DNA of 64,000 nucleotides from Scedosporium boydii (lineage: Eukaryota > Ascomycota > Sordariomycetes > Microascales > Microascaceae). Under the pieces are notes generated by a model. It saw nothing but the letters and a program-made list of their open reading frames with translations, was not told the DNA's origin and did no database searches. Both the position numbers and the translations under genes were made by a program. The stretch covers positions 290,729 to 354,728 of the forward strand of contig NJFT01000015.1 in NCBI GenBank assembly GCA_002221725.1, written 5' to 3'. Of the stretch, positions 23,886 through 37,103 are shown one piece after another (the stretch's first letter is position 1; the number at the start of each line of letters is the position of its first letter).

Positions 23886-26800
23886 AGGCTACTGAGTTTC
23901 ATGGACCAAAACCGCACTTCGTCCTACGCTTTCATGTTTAGGAAAGCAGAAGGTCATTTCTGTGTGCGGTCCGTATCATTTACGCCCTTTTTTTTTTCTA
24001 TTTTGTTTTTGTGGAGGGCTTTGAACTAGGCCGGACTTACAACAGTTCTAGGACGAAAGGGGGGATGCAGCCAGGATGATATATAACCCAAAAAAAAGGC
24101 ATAAGTTGCCTCAGATTTGTACGAGTCTAGCATCCTACTCAAACCGTTTAAGGAATCTGTTGGAGTCTGGAATGAGGGAGTTTGGCGGGAGGTTTTTGCA
24201 AGGTAGTTCTCATACGACTAATGACTACGGATACCCATTTCAATGGAGCATGCACAACAACATTGATATCTCGTCCCGTCTGTGTGAAGCCGAGGAGCTT
24301 GGAAGAGGTTCCCTAGTGCCCCCTGATATCCGGTGTATATGTGCCCCGCCAGACTAGACAAGCTTGGCTGCAGGGGCTCTTTTGGTAGCTCAGAACGTTA
24401 TGGACACACCAATGCCGGGCAATGTTCTCGAAGGCCGTGGTGAAGGTTTCTTGAAGGCAACAATTTGCCGATCGGATGAACTAAGTAAGGGTGATGGCGT
24501 GGGGCCCGTCCCCAAGACACGGTGGATGTTGCTACCCCAGCACAGTTCTGTTCTTCTTCGAGAGGCGAGAAGCCTAAAGTCTCTCTCCGCCTTCCACCGA
24601 ACCACGTTCGCGAAGCAGCCTCGTTTACAAACCCGATGACGCAGAGGCTCGTAAATTCGGAGCTACCAGGAGCCTATACTAGGAGATCGCTATCCGAAGT
24701 AGCCCTCGTGGAAATCTCCCCCTATATATTCTATGCAAAATGTGTATATTACTGGCATGTGGAGGGACTAACTGGCTGTTGCCTGGAATAATACGCATAT
24801 TTACATCAATATACGTGGTGATGTGGTGTATTTCCCGATAAACTTGCCTTTCCAGGGTTTCCCCAAAACTCTTTTCTTCTTTTGATTTTCCCGCCTCGCC
24901 TCTTAGTGTAAAGTTTCCTATTTAGAATCCGTTCTGCGCGTAGTCTAGACATCTCCGGGCCGACATCAATGATTGTTTCACCATCACATCTTAGACTTCA
25001 TACATGAGTTTAATATGAAATCCGTTATTGCGGGTTCCGCCTCTTGATTGGTCTGCTTGATCCTTTCGTGGGGGGGGCATCTTGACCGGCGTAAAAGCTG
25101 AACCAAGCACCGTGGATTCCCCCATCTCGATCTCTTTGTGCCGAGTTTGCCGCCCGCCTGTTGGAGGAGAAACTTCTTGTGGCTCTCTGCTGAGTATTCC
25201 TTCGTTCCGCGTTGTTATCTCATCTGCCTAGAGTACCCCGTATCGTTCAACAACCTCGAGATGAATCGCGATTGACAAACCTAGAAGGGAGTTACACGTA
25301 GAATACGCTAATGGGTTTATTTTTTCAATATTCTCCTCTAAGTGTACTTCGTACTAGAGATATACGAAGCCATTTCGTGAAAATTAAGGGTCCAATCGCT
25401 GTTACGAACTGGACCAGACGAGCCTTGCCAGGTTCAATTTGATTGATGAATGGGTCGCGTATCAATTTGGTACCCATATTGATTGATCGATGGGAAGATG
25501 CTATTATACGAGCATCGAACTATTGCAAACAATGAAGTATTTTTAGAGATCCCCTTGGAGCACTTGGAGCACTAGAGCAGTCGCCTCTACGGTCAACCAC
25601 GAACAGCTCTTTCGGCCCTATCCATCCATATCACCGTGATCCTTGCTGTCAGCTCGACCTGGACTTTGGTCCCCGTTCCACCACTTCGGAACCACAGAAA
25701 CCTGCCCGTGTTAAAGCCGATATTCCAGGTCCCCTTCCGCCTAGAAGTACGAAGTAGTGTCATAATAGTATGTGAGTTTCCATAGTACCTTAAAATTTGG
25801 GTTCAGATAGCGCACTACAACCAAGATTTACTCCCCCGTACACACCAATTGATGTACGAAGTAAATTTGTCCTGGCGGATCCCCTCTTGAGGACTTCGAC
25901 TAAATCTCCGATCGAGGACGGTCTGGTGGGGGGAAAAGGGGGAAGGCAACTTCAGATGCATTATTGATCCGCGAACGCCACGGTCCGTGTGCCCAATCTT
26001 CTTCTGCCACTCAAGAGGAGGAGGGCGGCTTCTTGGCTCGGTGCCCGTGTTAGATGCGTCTTGTTCGTTCTGTCGGAAGGCTCTGATTGTTACCAAGAAA
26101 TGCGGGAAAGAGGAGGGGCGGAAAAAAAGTAAGTGTGCTCAATTATCTGGTTAGAAAAGACACACGACGATTGGATGTATCATATCGGCGAGAGCTTGGT
26201 AATGGCTTAGTCGCATCTGTAAATGCCCAACTGCAGGCGGTTTTGAGTGCTGATATCAAGACAGGTTCGGTTGCGAGTGCCATGGCTGGAGGCTGGAAAC
26301 TGAGGCTCGTTGGATGCGAGGATTAGCCCAGACCGGGCTGGGATTTGGCCAAACTGCATCTCCTTCCACTTTACTTCATAGAGGCCATATATAATATAGA
26401 TCTATCTTTTTCTGTACTTTCTTCTCATGCCGCAAACACCCTGGCCGCTTTCCTCCAGAGAAGAGCATCGGTTGTGGTCTCGAGCCAAGGCACTGTAGCA
26501 ATCGTGCTCAGTAGCCGTTAATCCCCCAGCCTGGTGTTTTTAGGAAAATATCAATCAATTAATACGCTAGTCCCAAGGGACTATTCTCCGATTGGGGCCG
26601 TCAACAACCAGGGGCAGTCGGGATCTCAGCGCGAACAAGGCATCAATATACAGTTTATGAAGTACTTTGCAAAGTGTACCTCCTAACAGTTCAAGTCTCG
26701 ATGCCCATCGATCCTTGGGCCCGTCTCGACGGGTTCCGTACTTTTGTCGACACTCTCGAGCGAGACAACACAATTGATCTAGTTGGTAAATGCAGGAGAC

Positions 26801-29800
26801 GGACTGCGGGGCGCCCGTATTCAAGTACTCCGTACTTCGTAACTGTACAATTGTAAGGCCTCAATTCTGCTCCACACCAACACTCCACACCAACGCTGCA
26901 TCAAATCCAAGACTGCAAAAACTAGGATTGAATTGACTTTGACAATGTCCCCAGCCAAGCCTATGTCTCACACCAGTGACGTCAATGGCATTGGGGGTTG
27001 CACCACTGGGATTGGATGATCCACTTAGGAGTAGCACTACGGGAAAGGAAGGGGGCAATCTGCATCATCGTTTGGGGCAATGATTGCCGACTGTATCGAA
27101 ACCTGATCGTCAAATACTGTGTGCTCTGAGCTCTCTGAAACGAGGGCGGGTCCATCTGCAGTGTGTGCTGCGCTCATCTCATCCCCCCAAAGGCAAGGCT
27201 CAACGGTGTAAACTACAATTGAACTTGCACCCCTGCCAGGTATGCGAGATTCGAGAAACGATTGCCGCTCTTGCTCCTCTGCATGGCATGTGGCGATGTT
27301 GAGAGAAGTGCGGCTACTAAACTACCAAAGTCGTCAAAGTCGCCAAAATCACACGATAAAATGTTGAACCTCAGTGGCATGGTTGTGGCGGCGTCGGTAA
27401 ATGGATAACCGAGAAATCAGCATTGAAGAAAATACGCATACTCCGTACTTCGTACAGATCCCGAAGCAGGTCAGCAGCGAGCTGCGGGAGGGGGAAAGAC
27501 GTGGAGTAAAACAGCAATCAAGATTGACCAGCCATACCTCACCAGTCGCCCAAGGTCTTACATGAATGTACTGGGTATGTGTCCGCACTTGGACCTCTGC
27601 AGCCTGTACGACTTCGAGTCCTGATGCTGCGAGTGGGAAATGGCACAGCATATGCGACCTAGTCAGAGATGTCCAGCACATCACCAATTCAGGGAATAAT
27701 TCAAATTGCATGCAAGGCTGGAGTCTCTCTCTGTTCTAATACTATACCAGGGTTTGAGATGTTATTTTGAGAGATCAGATCCACCACATGACCTATCTCC
27801 TGATAGGTACTAAATACGTATTTTCAAATATAAATTATTAGAGGATATACCTTCGTAAAACTTGATTTAAAATATACCCGGTGGCGGCGAGCATCTCTCG
27901 ATTTAACATTTCAAACCCTGGTATAGGTTTATTTCTCAAACTGCCAAGCTAATGAACCTCATGGACCTTAGAGGAGACCAGCGATGATCGATTGATGTGT
28001 TGTGTGACGACAAGTCCACTTCGGCTAGACATGGTATACGGAGTAAACTACGAAAGGAGCGAAGACTCTCTCACCGCTCAGTTCAGCAATAGTTTAGTTC
28101 CATCACATCGCCAGGCTAAGCCTTCTCCCAAGTCCAAATCTAGGCTGCGAATCATCGCAGGCAGGAGGGGTTGATGCTATGATATGAGAAAGAGTGATCT
28201 GTGTCCTATTCATTGGGGGAAAATTGACATCTTGCTCTTCTTCCTCGTCTTGTTTTCTCGGAACTTGGGAATTCAAACGTTCGAACGGTACCTCTATTTC
28301 GTAAAGAACATACTGTCCCCCACCGCCTTCCTCTTTCCACGCCTCTCAAGAAGTAGCGCGACGCCGATCCTGGACGAAAACCTGGGGATGAGCACGGGAC
28401 TTGAAGCGTGAAGTGTACCTGAACCTCGAGTGCGTGCGCTAGACCGGCTGCATCTGTTACATGTCACTGTGCGAGATTCATCGATGTATTACTTCGCACT
28501 CCCACAAGTCCCACGAGTCCCGCCCTTCTGCCTCCAATCGTCGAAGCCGCCAAGGGCGATGGCATCCGAGCTGGGCTTGGCTTCAGAACCTTGGGACCCT
28601 TGGGACCAAGATCAAAACGCCCATCCTCGTGATGCGTTCGGAGTACGAAGTAAGTTTAGTTCTCGTCGCGACGAGGAGTGCCTAGCCCTGCTACCACTAG
28701 CGATACTTCTTTGTAAGGCGATTGCCGTCGGTTCCTGCCCTGGCCACTAGCCCGAACTCGCGGGCTGGACGGGGTTTTTTCAGGTCGTTATTATTCGGTA
28801 TTCGGAGGGCCAAGAGATTCCTGACAAGCGACGTTGCTACACCACTTCGCAGTCTCGTATGCACTCTTTATTCTGGGGAGGGGGATGGATGTATCCCAGA
28901 GGGTCCCAGACGCTAGCTGGCTGCCATGATTTGTTTGCGGTGCAGCGGCTCCCCCGCTCCGTTTTCATCAAGGCCTCTGCGATCTCACTCTTGCTCTACA
29001 ACAGACCCGACCTACTTTCGTAGTCAAGGGCTACCATACTATGCCACCTTATATAAGTCGGACTATCGATGTCATGCTGCGAACCATCGGGCGAAAGGCA
29101 GAGCGGACTTTGGGAGGTAGTCTGCGTACGGTTGATGGAGCCTGAAGAACTTGCTCTACACAGGTAGAGTCGGCTGCGAATTCTCCCGAGGCGGAAGCGC
29201 GTCGGTTTTTCTTCGATTTATCTCTTCAGCGAGATTTAGGGACATACCGACGACCCATTTATATGGTCCACTTATATCTCAGTACGAAGTAAGTGCATTA
29301 ATACCTCCAGGCTCTAGCCGTTCGAAGAAGAGCTGGGCTCTCGCTAAACGCCTCGATGGGATTTCCAGGTTAGGATGAAGGCTCCGCCTAAGCTTTAAAG
29401 TATTACGAAGTACTTGATACTTCGTACTACCTGTAGTATGAGGGTACCTCTACACGAAACCAGCAAATGTGATCAATGTCACCCTGTTCACTGGATTAGT
29501 TTGAGGAGATAGGCTGGGCGGGCTTGTAAACTTATCACCGACACATTGGCTGAAGATCTCCCAAGTTCGCCCCTCCTAACCAGCGACCTCGGTGTGTATT
29601 GGTGCTGGAACAGGAGCAGAATGAGCTTCTGCCATTGATTGACCCCATCCCCCAACTCTCGGGTGACTTGCTAAGTACTAATATTCACCCATTCTTACCT
29701 TTGTACAAGAATACGAAGTACTTATTAGCATATACACTACCAGTACAAGGCAGTCAATGCACCAAGCACAAAGTATTGATACTTTTGTGTGAAGTCTTGG

Positions 29801-30695
29801 CTGAACTACCTAAAATACTAAAATACCCAACCCCACTAAAGTCGAGGAATCAGACGCCAGGCGGATTGGCAGCTGTGGGCAGAGAAAGCCAAGTCATCTG
29901 GTTAGTTGGTTGGTACTTTTTTCTTCTTTTCTTTTCTTTTTTTCCTCCTTTTTTTTTTCCGGTATTATGTTCTATGATACTTCTTGTTTTTCTCCCTCCG
30001 CCTTTCCCTCTTTTTGGGTGTCCTGTATGATCATTGGTCCCCTTTCCCTTGTCCCTTTGCCCCTTGCCCCAAGCCCTTGGCTCCCTGGCTACGCTCCCCT
30101 CCTTTTCTCACTTAGCGAACCCTGATTGGCCCTCTTTGCACTTCGTACACAGGTACAAAGTACTACTCGAACTTTGCCCCATGTTCGGTACTTGTAGTCT
30201 TGTCGTTGTGCCTTCCACCGTCTGTTGCGACACGCCTGCCAATTTCTCCGTTCAAACCTTCGACCTCGACAAATTCGTAGGCGGTCTTTGGAGGAAGAAC
30301 CCTTTGCTTTATTCACTTCGCTTTTTGTAACCCCTGTTTTGCATACAATTGTATCTACTATTTGTGCCTTCGCCTCGAACCCCTTGGGAGCAAATCCAAG
30401 AAGCAGCGCAGCCAATTCCCCCGCCCCTCATCCCTAAAGTGCTGCTACTGCTTAGCATGCCGCCTAGCCTGACTCTTTACTTGTGCTGAAACGGGTGCAA
30501 GATTGGATTGATCAATTCTGTCTCTACATCCCCCCAGCAAAACCCAGACAACAAAGCACGACTACACGCCTCCTTCCTCGAACACAACGAGCCGCCTTCG
30601 AGTTCCGACACCCCCTTTCCTCGTTATATTTCGCCGTATATCGTTATTTTCTTGGTGTTTCGATTGAATCCTCCAACGCCGTCTTCATCGGCGCC
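23886..30695. other. 6.8-kb gene-poor region upstream of nik1
   Basis: No protein gene could be supported here; open frames are short, unspliced and without recognisable motifs. The region holds a MITE-like inverted-repeat element (27742-27926) and at least a dozen copies of the word TACTTCGTA/TACGAAGTA (for example 25343, 25746, 25853, 26823, 27444, 28641, 29281, 29404, 29417, 29711). The last kilobase is pyrimidine-rich and is probably the nik1 promoter and leader. Confidence 0.6.
27742..27926. mobile_element. MITE-like element with ~34-bp terminal inverted repeats
   Basis: The two ends are inverted copies. The left end from 27742 and the reverse complement from 27926 share the first 16 bases exactly (CTATACCAGGGTTTGA) and about 30 of 34 overall, then diverge. 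The interior is AT-rich and too short (185 bp in all) to encode a transposase. A TA dinucleotide sits in both arms next to CCAGGG (27745-27746 and 27922-27923). A Tc1/mariner-type element of 175 bp (27747-27921) flanked by TA is therefore possible. No other target duplication is obvious. I saw no second copy in this window. Confidence 0.6.
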
Positions 30696-33600
30696 ATGGT
30701 CGACGACGGCGCGTTAGCCGCCGCGGCGGCCTTCGTCCAATCGCTGGCTATTGACAGTAGCCATCTCGACCCTCTTCCATCCGATTATCAATATGACTTC
30801 AAGCTCACCGGCCGCGAGACACCCGGGAAGCGTGCCCTCGAGCAAGAGCTAGCCAAAGTAGCAATTAGAATCCAACTACTAGAAGATCGGGCTCGCGCCG
30901 CATCCGCGTTCCCCGACACTCCAAATGAGACTTCAGACTCCGTCTTTGGCGATGACTCGGGTTCCTCGCTATCGACAAGCAGTCGGCCTCCCAGGCCCGT
31001 CGACTGCAAACAAGGTAGCTCGGACGATTCCTGCATTATGGCTGGCCGGCTGACCGAAGATGCCCTCGAAGGCTTGCAAGGTTTGCAAGAACATGTCAAG
31101 GACCAGTCGAAGCTGATCCTTCACCAACGTCAAGAACTCGATGGCATCGGTGCCAAGCTGTCGGAGCAAAAACAAATGACCGAAAAGGCCATCGCCGCTA
31201 TTGAAAGGGAGCGTGTCGCGGCTCTCGAACGGGAGCTATGGAAACACCAAAAGGCCAATGAGGCCTTCCAAAAGGCACTCCGAGAGATTGGCGAAATCGT
31301 TACTGCTGTGGCCCGTGGAGACCTTTCGAAGAAGGTTCGCATGAACTCGGTAGAGATGGACCCCGAAATCACCACCTTTAAACGAACTATCAATACCATG
31401 ATGGACCAACTGCAAGTCTTCGCTAGCGAAGTGTCGAGAGTTGCGCGAGAGGTCGGAACTGAGGGTTTACTTGGCGGACAAGCTCGCATCGATGGTGTCG
31501 ATGGCACCTGGAAGGAACTTACAGATAATGGTACAAAACCTGCCCTTTTTCTGAGTCGACAGGTCTTCATTTTGTACTGGTGTTGTGGGATGATCATACT
31601 GACGAGAGTTTGTAGTGAATGTCATGGCCCAGAATCTCACTGACCAAGGTATGTTTACTTCTTTTAAACTCCCAGACTCCTGCTGATCCACTCCTCCCTC
31701 GATGCAAGTTGAAGCTAACAATACCCCGTCGTTTAGTGCGAGAGATTGCATCCGTTACCACTGCCGTTGCCCACGGTGACCTGACGAAGAAGATCGAGCG
31801 ACCCGCAAAGGGAGAAATTCTCCAACTCCAGCAAACGATTAATACCATGGTGGATCAACTGAGGACCTTTGCCGCCGAAGTCACTCGCGTCGCCCGTGAT
31901 GTCGGAACAGAAGGTATGCTGGGAGGTCAGGCCGATGTTGAAGGTGTGAAGGGCATGTGGAACGACTTGACCGTCAATGTCAACGCCATGGCCAACAACT
32001 TGACGACACAAGTCCGAGATATTATCAACGTCACTACCGCCGTCGCTAAGGGTGATCTGACGCAAAAGGTGCAAGCCGATTGCCGAGGTGAAATCTTTGA
32101 GCTCAAGTCCACTATCAACTCCATGGTAGACCAACTGCAGCAATTCGCACGAGAAGTAACAAAGATCGCCTGGGAGGTCGGTACCGAAGGTCGACTCGGT
32201 GGTCAAGCCACAGTCCACGACGTCGAAGGTACCTGGAGGGATCTGACGGAGAACGTCAATGGCATGGCCATGAATCTGACAACCCAAGTGCGAGAAATCG
32301 CAAACGTCACATCTGCCGTCGCGAAGGGGGACCTTTCAAAGAAGATTTCCGTTCCCGTGAAGGGAGAGATTCTGGACCTGAAGAACACTATCAACACCAT
32401 GGTTGACCGCCTTGGCACCTTCGCCTTCGAGGTCAGCAAAGTGGCGAGAGAAGTAGGCACGGATGGTACTCTTGGTGGTCAGGCTCAGGTCGAGAATGTC
32501 GAGGGTAAATGGAAGGACCTAACCGAAAACGTCAACACCATGGCTTCCAATTTGACGGTTCAGGTGAGAAACTAATGTTTGAAGTCGGGTTTACCATCAT
32601 GGCACGGGTTTTTAACTAGCATGGTTCTGTTCTAGGTCCGAAGCATTTCCGAAGTCACGCAGGCTATTGCCAATGGCGACATGAGCCGAAAGATCAAGGT
32701 TGAAGCCCAGGGTGAAATCCAAGTCTTGAAGCAGACCATCAATGACATGGTGGATCGTCTTTCCAACTTCTGTAACGAAGTCCAAAGAGTCGCGAAGGAT
32801 GTCGGTGTTGACGGCAAGATGGGTGCTCAGGCTAATATCCTCGGTCTGGAGGGTCGATGGAAGGAGATCACCACGGACGTGAATACCATGGCTAGCAATC
32901 TGGTAAGAGCCGACATGTCCTACTTACTGAAGATACAATACGGACTTGACTGCCCGTGTGTGAAATAGGGCCCATTGCTGACACGCAGGTTGCTTTTAGA
33001 CAACGCAAGTGCGAGCCTTCTCCGACATTACAAACCTTGCTACCGACGGCGACTTTACAAAGCTTGTCGATGTCGAAGCCTCTGGAGAGATGGACGAGCT
33101 CAAGAGGAAGATCAATCTGATGGTGTCAAAACTCCGAGAAAGTATCCAACGTAATACCCAGGCGAGGGAGGCGGCTGAATTGGCCAACAAGACGAAATCC
33201 GAATTCCTGGCGAACATGTCCCACGAGATCCGAACACCGATGAACGGTATCATTGGAATGACACAGTTGACCCTTGACACCGACTTAACACAGTACCAGC
33301 GCGAGATGCTTAATATTGTCCACAATCTTGCCAACAGCTTACTAACGATTATCGACGATATTCTGGATCTTTCCAAGATCGAGGCGAGGAGGATGGTCCT
33401 CGAGGAGATTCCGTTTACCTTACGTGGCACCGTCTTTAACGCACTTAAGACTTTAGCGGTCAAGGCGAACGAGAAGTTCTTAGATTTGACGTACAAGGTA
33501 GACAGCTCGGTACCGGACCACCTCATTGGCGATTCTTTCCGTCTCCGCCAAGTCATCCTCAACCTCGTCGGGAATGCTATCAAGTTCACCGAGGAAGGTG

Positions 33601-35040
33601 AAGTTAGCCTTACCATCCGGAAGTATAAATCAGAGACGCGCAAGGGCGAATACATGATCGAATTTGTCGTCACTGACACGGGCATCGGTATTGCTCCGGA
33701 TAAACTCGATCTGATCTTCGATACATTCCAACAAGCCGATGGTTCAATGACCCGGAAGTTTGGTGGAACTGGTTTGGGCTTGTCCATTTCGAAGCGTCTC
33801 GTCAACCTCATGGGCGGCGACTTATGGGTGGACAGCAAGTTCGGTACCGGAAGCGAGTTCCACTTTACCTGTAGAGTCCGAGTTGCTCCTGAAGATTCGG
33901 TCTCCAGGATGGACTTCAGCCAATATCGTGGACACCAGGTTCTCTTTGTCGACAAGGCGCAGACGAACTTCGGTCCCAGAATCAAGGATATGTTGGAGGA
34001 GATAGAACTGGTACCCGTCGTTGTGAAGTCGGAAGAGAGTCAGTCTATTTCGTCGATGAAGGGCCAGGCAAAGATGCCGTACGATGTGATACTTGTCGAC
34101 TCGATAGACACCGCCCGGAACCTACGGGCCGTCGACGACTTCAAGTACCTACCGATTGTCCTCCTTGCTCCCGTTGTTCATGTCAGTCTAAAGTCGTGCT
34201 TGGATCTCGGAATCACGTCCTACATGACGACCCCGTGCACAACGACCGATCTAGGCAATGCTATGATTCCAGCATTGGAGAACCGCGCCACACCCTCGAT
34301 TGCCGACACGACCAAGTCATTTGAAATTCTACTAGCGGAAGATAACACAGTCAATCAGCGTCTCGCGGTTAAGATCCTCGAGAACTACCATCATGTTGTT
34401 ACAGTGGTAGGTAACGGTCTCGAAGCTGTCGAGGCTGTAAAGAATAGGAAATTCGATGTTATTCTCATGGACGTGCAGATGCCTATTATGGTATGGATAC
34501 CTACCCTTTCCGATCCCATTCCCATCCCCATACCCACACTCAACACTCACCCCAAAACCAAACAAAAAGATCAACGTCAACTAATCTCTCCAAACACAGG
34601 GAGGATTTGAGGCTACGGAGAAGATTCGAGATTATGAGAGAATACGAGGCGGCTATCGCACTCCGATCATCGCGCTCACGGCTCACGCTATGATGGGTGA
34701 CCGTGAGAAGTGCATTCAAGCACAGATGGATGAGTACCTATCCAAACCGCTCCAGCCCACCCACTTGATCCAAACCATCTTCAAGTGCGCAACCCTAGGC
34801 TGTGAACTCCTTGAGAAGAACCGGGAACGTGAGCTCAACCGGCAGGCGGAGACGGTAGAAGCAGCCAAGCACGGCCTCTCTCACAGGCCATCTCTTGAGT
34901 CAAGAGCCTTCGCATCGACGGAGTCTGCCAAGAAGGGAGCTAGTGCCGCCGCGGCTTCGGCCACTTCAGATGACGCCTTAGCAAGGGTAAGCAAGGCCGC
35001 CGCTTCTCAAACATCGCGATTTTCGAACAGGGGTTGCTGA
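30696..35040 (+). CDS. nik1: Group III hybrid histidine kinase Nik1/Os-1 (osmosensor)
   Basis: Cytosolic hybrid histidine kinase feeding the HOG MAP-kinase pathway; it is the known determinant of dicarboximide and phenylpyrrole fungicide sensitivity. Six exons are predicted: 30696-31530, 31616-31648 (33-nt mini-exon), 31737-32563, 32636-32902, 33000-34490 and 34600-35040. The product is about 1297 residues, close to Neurospora Os-1. After a ~190-residue N-terminus come six tandem HAMP repeats to ~residue 690, each with a core like [11 protein letters not shown]. HisKA follows with phospho-acceptor His about 729 in [12 protein letters not shown], then HATPase with N box ([10 protein letters not shown]), DTGIGI and GGTGLGLS. 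The receiver has acidic EDN, phospho-acceptor Asp about 1145 in LMDVQMPIM, and SKPL Lys. No transmembrane segment is seen. The chosen ATG (gcgccATGg) matches the family N-terminus, although the frame stays open to 30483. It converges on the small gene at 36272-37103. Confidence 0.97.
31286..33110 (+). repeat. nik1: Six tandem HAMP-coding repeats inside nik1
   Basis: Six related coding units interrupted by introns begin at about 31290, 31740, 32020, 32290, 32640 and 33010. Each encodes a variant of [16 protein letters not shown] followed by INTMVDQL and a GTEG.LGGQA.V..V.G.WKDLT block. They form the stacked HAMP signalling rod of group III kinases. Confidence 0.85.
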
Positions 35041-36271
35041 TACTGTTCCCATTTAGCACTACATGCGGTCTCAGGGCAGATAGTCCCGAGTATCATTCTA
35101 TTAGCGCCATCATGCTCGATGAGACACCGATGGCAGCCAAGCGCTTCCTTGCTCTTGCTCTCGACCTTGCCATTTTCTGGCTCTTTTCTCCGACGAGTGA
35201 TCTCGAACGACCAATACCCCCACTCTTCCTCCCGTTGCCTATATGGTCTTACACCACTGAGGCCTGGCAACATCTTATCACTCGGTCATATTTAGTGTTC
35301 ACTGGATGATGAAACATCTGATGCGGATATACGGATGATTTTCTGGTTTAAAGCGTTGTGGGCGTCTCTATATACCTAACTAACCCTTGTTTACCACGGC
35401 TTTTCATAAGTTGTCGCTTTTGGAAATCTCATTTGCACGCATATCCTTGTATTTTTTTTTGCCGCAGGGAAGGGGCGCATTTATACTGCTTTCTTTTTTA
35501 TTCTTGTTTTGGAAATACGGGATGAAGCCTGTACTCCTTTCATCAAGCCGAGGCGCAGATCTCGACCTCGTGAAAGGCGAGGCAGGGCTTTGGATTGACG
35601 CAAGCAGATGAGCAAAAAGGACCCATCATAGGCATTTCATGTTTGGATGTTTTCTTCCTCTTTTATTGGTTTACCTTTTTCACGTTTCATTATCCTCTAC
35701 ACACGCTTGTTTCTAATGTCTTTTTTTTCTTCTTCTCTTGGACCAGGCTACGGGGACGGTGGATACGGTGTTTTGGTTGTTGATTTGAACTTTTGCGACG
35801 TATCATGTTCAGGATATTATTTTTTTTTTTTTTTTGTTTGCTAAAGAGCGAAAATTGGCAAATGAAAACAGTTAATTCATCTTATACTTTTTACATTTCT
35901 TACTTCCCGGATCTTGAGATATAAAATATCTCTGTTGGTTTATCGGGGTTTTAGTTGGGGTTTATGGAGATCGATTGATCTGTTTCTTAGCTGATTTGGA
36001 CCTTCATATTGTCGCGGTTACCACCTTAGGGGTTACTGCGCATGCGGAGCTGGTCGAATTTCCAATCGCAAGAAGCCAAGAATACGCATGTATCACAGCT
36101 CTCGGTACCATTCATCTCGTCTTTCCTATAAACCCAAGCGCGTTTCTCTTGACGAGACTCGATACAGAGAGAAATTCACGAGAGAAGAAGTCTAGACTCG
36201 CACGAAAGAAGCAAAGATGGAATAACAAAAGGTATGAGATATCAAAGCTGAATCCTCCACCGTCCCAAATG
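35041..36271. other. Convergent 3' region, nik1/small gene
   Basis: T-rich 3' flank of nik1, including a run of about 17 T near 35819-35835. I found no additional gene. Confidence 0.55.
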
Positions 36272-37103
36272 TCACTGTTTCTCCTCCTCCTCCACTGATG
36301 AGCTGCCAGGAGGCGCACGCCCGTCGACATCGCCCTGGTCGGAATTTACGCCCCTCTCCTCAGCATCAGGGATCTCGGCGGCGGCGAGGATGGCATCTAG
36401 TTTGGACTCTAGGGCGGTTAAGCTAGCCTCGAGAAGGGACGCTGTTTGTTCGCCTCTGCAGAAACCCCCGTCGCCAACGTGTTAGTGCATCTGGTGCATT
36501 TTAATTTGGGGAGAGAAGGGCTTCGATAGGAGAGAAGGATGATGTTGGCAATAGTCACTTTGGGCAACACGAAAAGGGAAAGGGGAAGGAAGAAAAGGGA
36601 AGAAAGAAGAATCAATACCTGGCGATATCCTCGAATGCCTGGAGGTTATCGGGAGCTTAGCATCAGCACGATGTATATTAAATGGCAACTGTAGGCTCTG
36701 GCAGGGTGCAGTGGTAATGGGAAAGGTCTCCCAGTCTCCCAGTCTCCGCCAGCGAGCCGCAGCGGGGTTCGGTGATCCATCCCGCCAGCACTAACTAGGG
36801 CCTAGTTGATGCTATCATCAAAGCAAGTGGAAGAAGGAAGAGTATAGGGGTCTTCGAGCCACGGGAACAGACTCTAGCTTCCAGAGGGAGGAGATGAAAT
36901 GGAAGAGCCCGCGTAGTCGACAGGAAAAAAGGGGGGGGGGGGGGGGGGCAACAGAAAGACAGAAAGACATTCGAGATGCAACAGCAATGACTTACCCGTT
37001 TCAGCTCACCGGCTACATAGGCGGTAGGGTCTGCGCTCGGCGGTATCTCTGGGTTGGTTGACGAGGCTGGGGGTACGTCGTTGGACTCCTCGTTGGACGC
37101 CAT
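36272..37103 (-). CDS. Small acidic conserved-looking protein, unknown function (103 aa)
   Basis: Three exons on the minus strand join in frame with good splice signals: 37103-36996 (donor GTAAGT), 36638-36619 (only 20 nt, CTCCAG acceptor and GTATTG donor) and 36455-36272 (TGCAG acceptor). The product is about 103 residues. It has a Ser/Pro/Asn-rich N-terminus (~28 residues), then a continuous predicted helix from TAYVAGELKR through AFEDIAR to SLLEASLTALESKLDAILAAA. An acidic disordered tail ending in EEEEKQ follows. No family could be assigned; the single helix resembles small subunits of coiled-coil complexes, but that is only a shape comparison. Intron 1 is about 357 nt and contains an 18-G homopolymer (36931-36948). 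The start has a clean context (cgATGGCG on the minus strand). Confidence 0.6.
36931..36948. repeat. Poly-G/poly-C homopolymer of 18 bases
   Basis: Eighteen consecutive G on the plus strand directly after AAAAAA, lying in intron 1 of the small minus-strand gene (C run in the transcript). The exact length is likely unreliable because such runs are error-prone in sequencing. Confidence 0.9.

Noticed and set aside
24364..30030. Several 60-140 residue frames in the gene desert (for example 27349-27711 and 29599-30030)
   Set aside because: No recognisable motif, no plausible splice continuation and composition like the surrounding DNA.
30483..30695. N-terminal extension of Nik1 by 71 residues
   Set aside because: The frame is open, but the residues are Thr/Arg/Phe-rich leader-like sequence and the ATG at 30696 matches the known family start with a better context.
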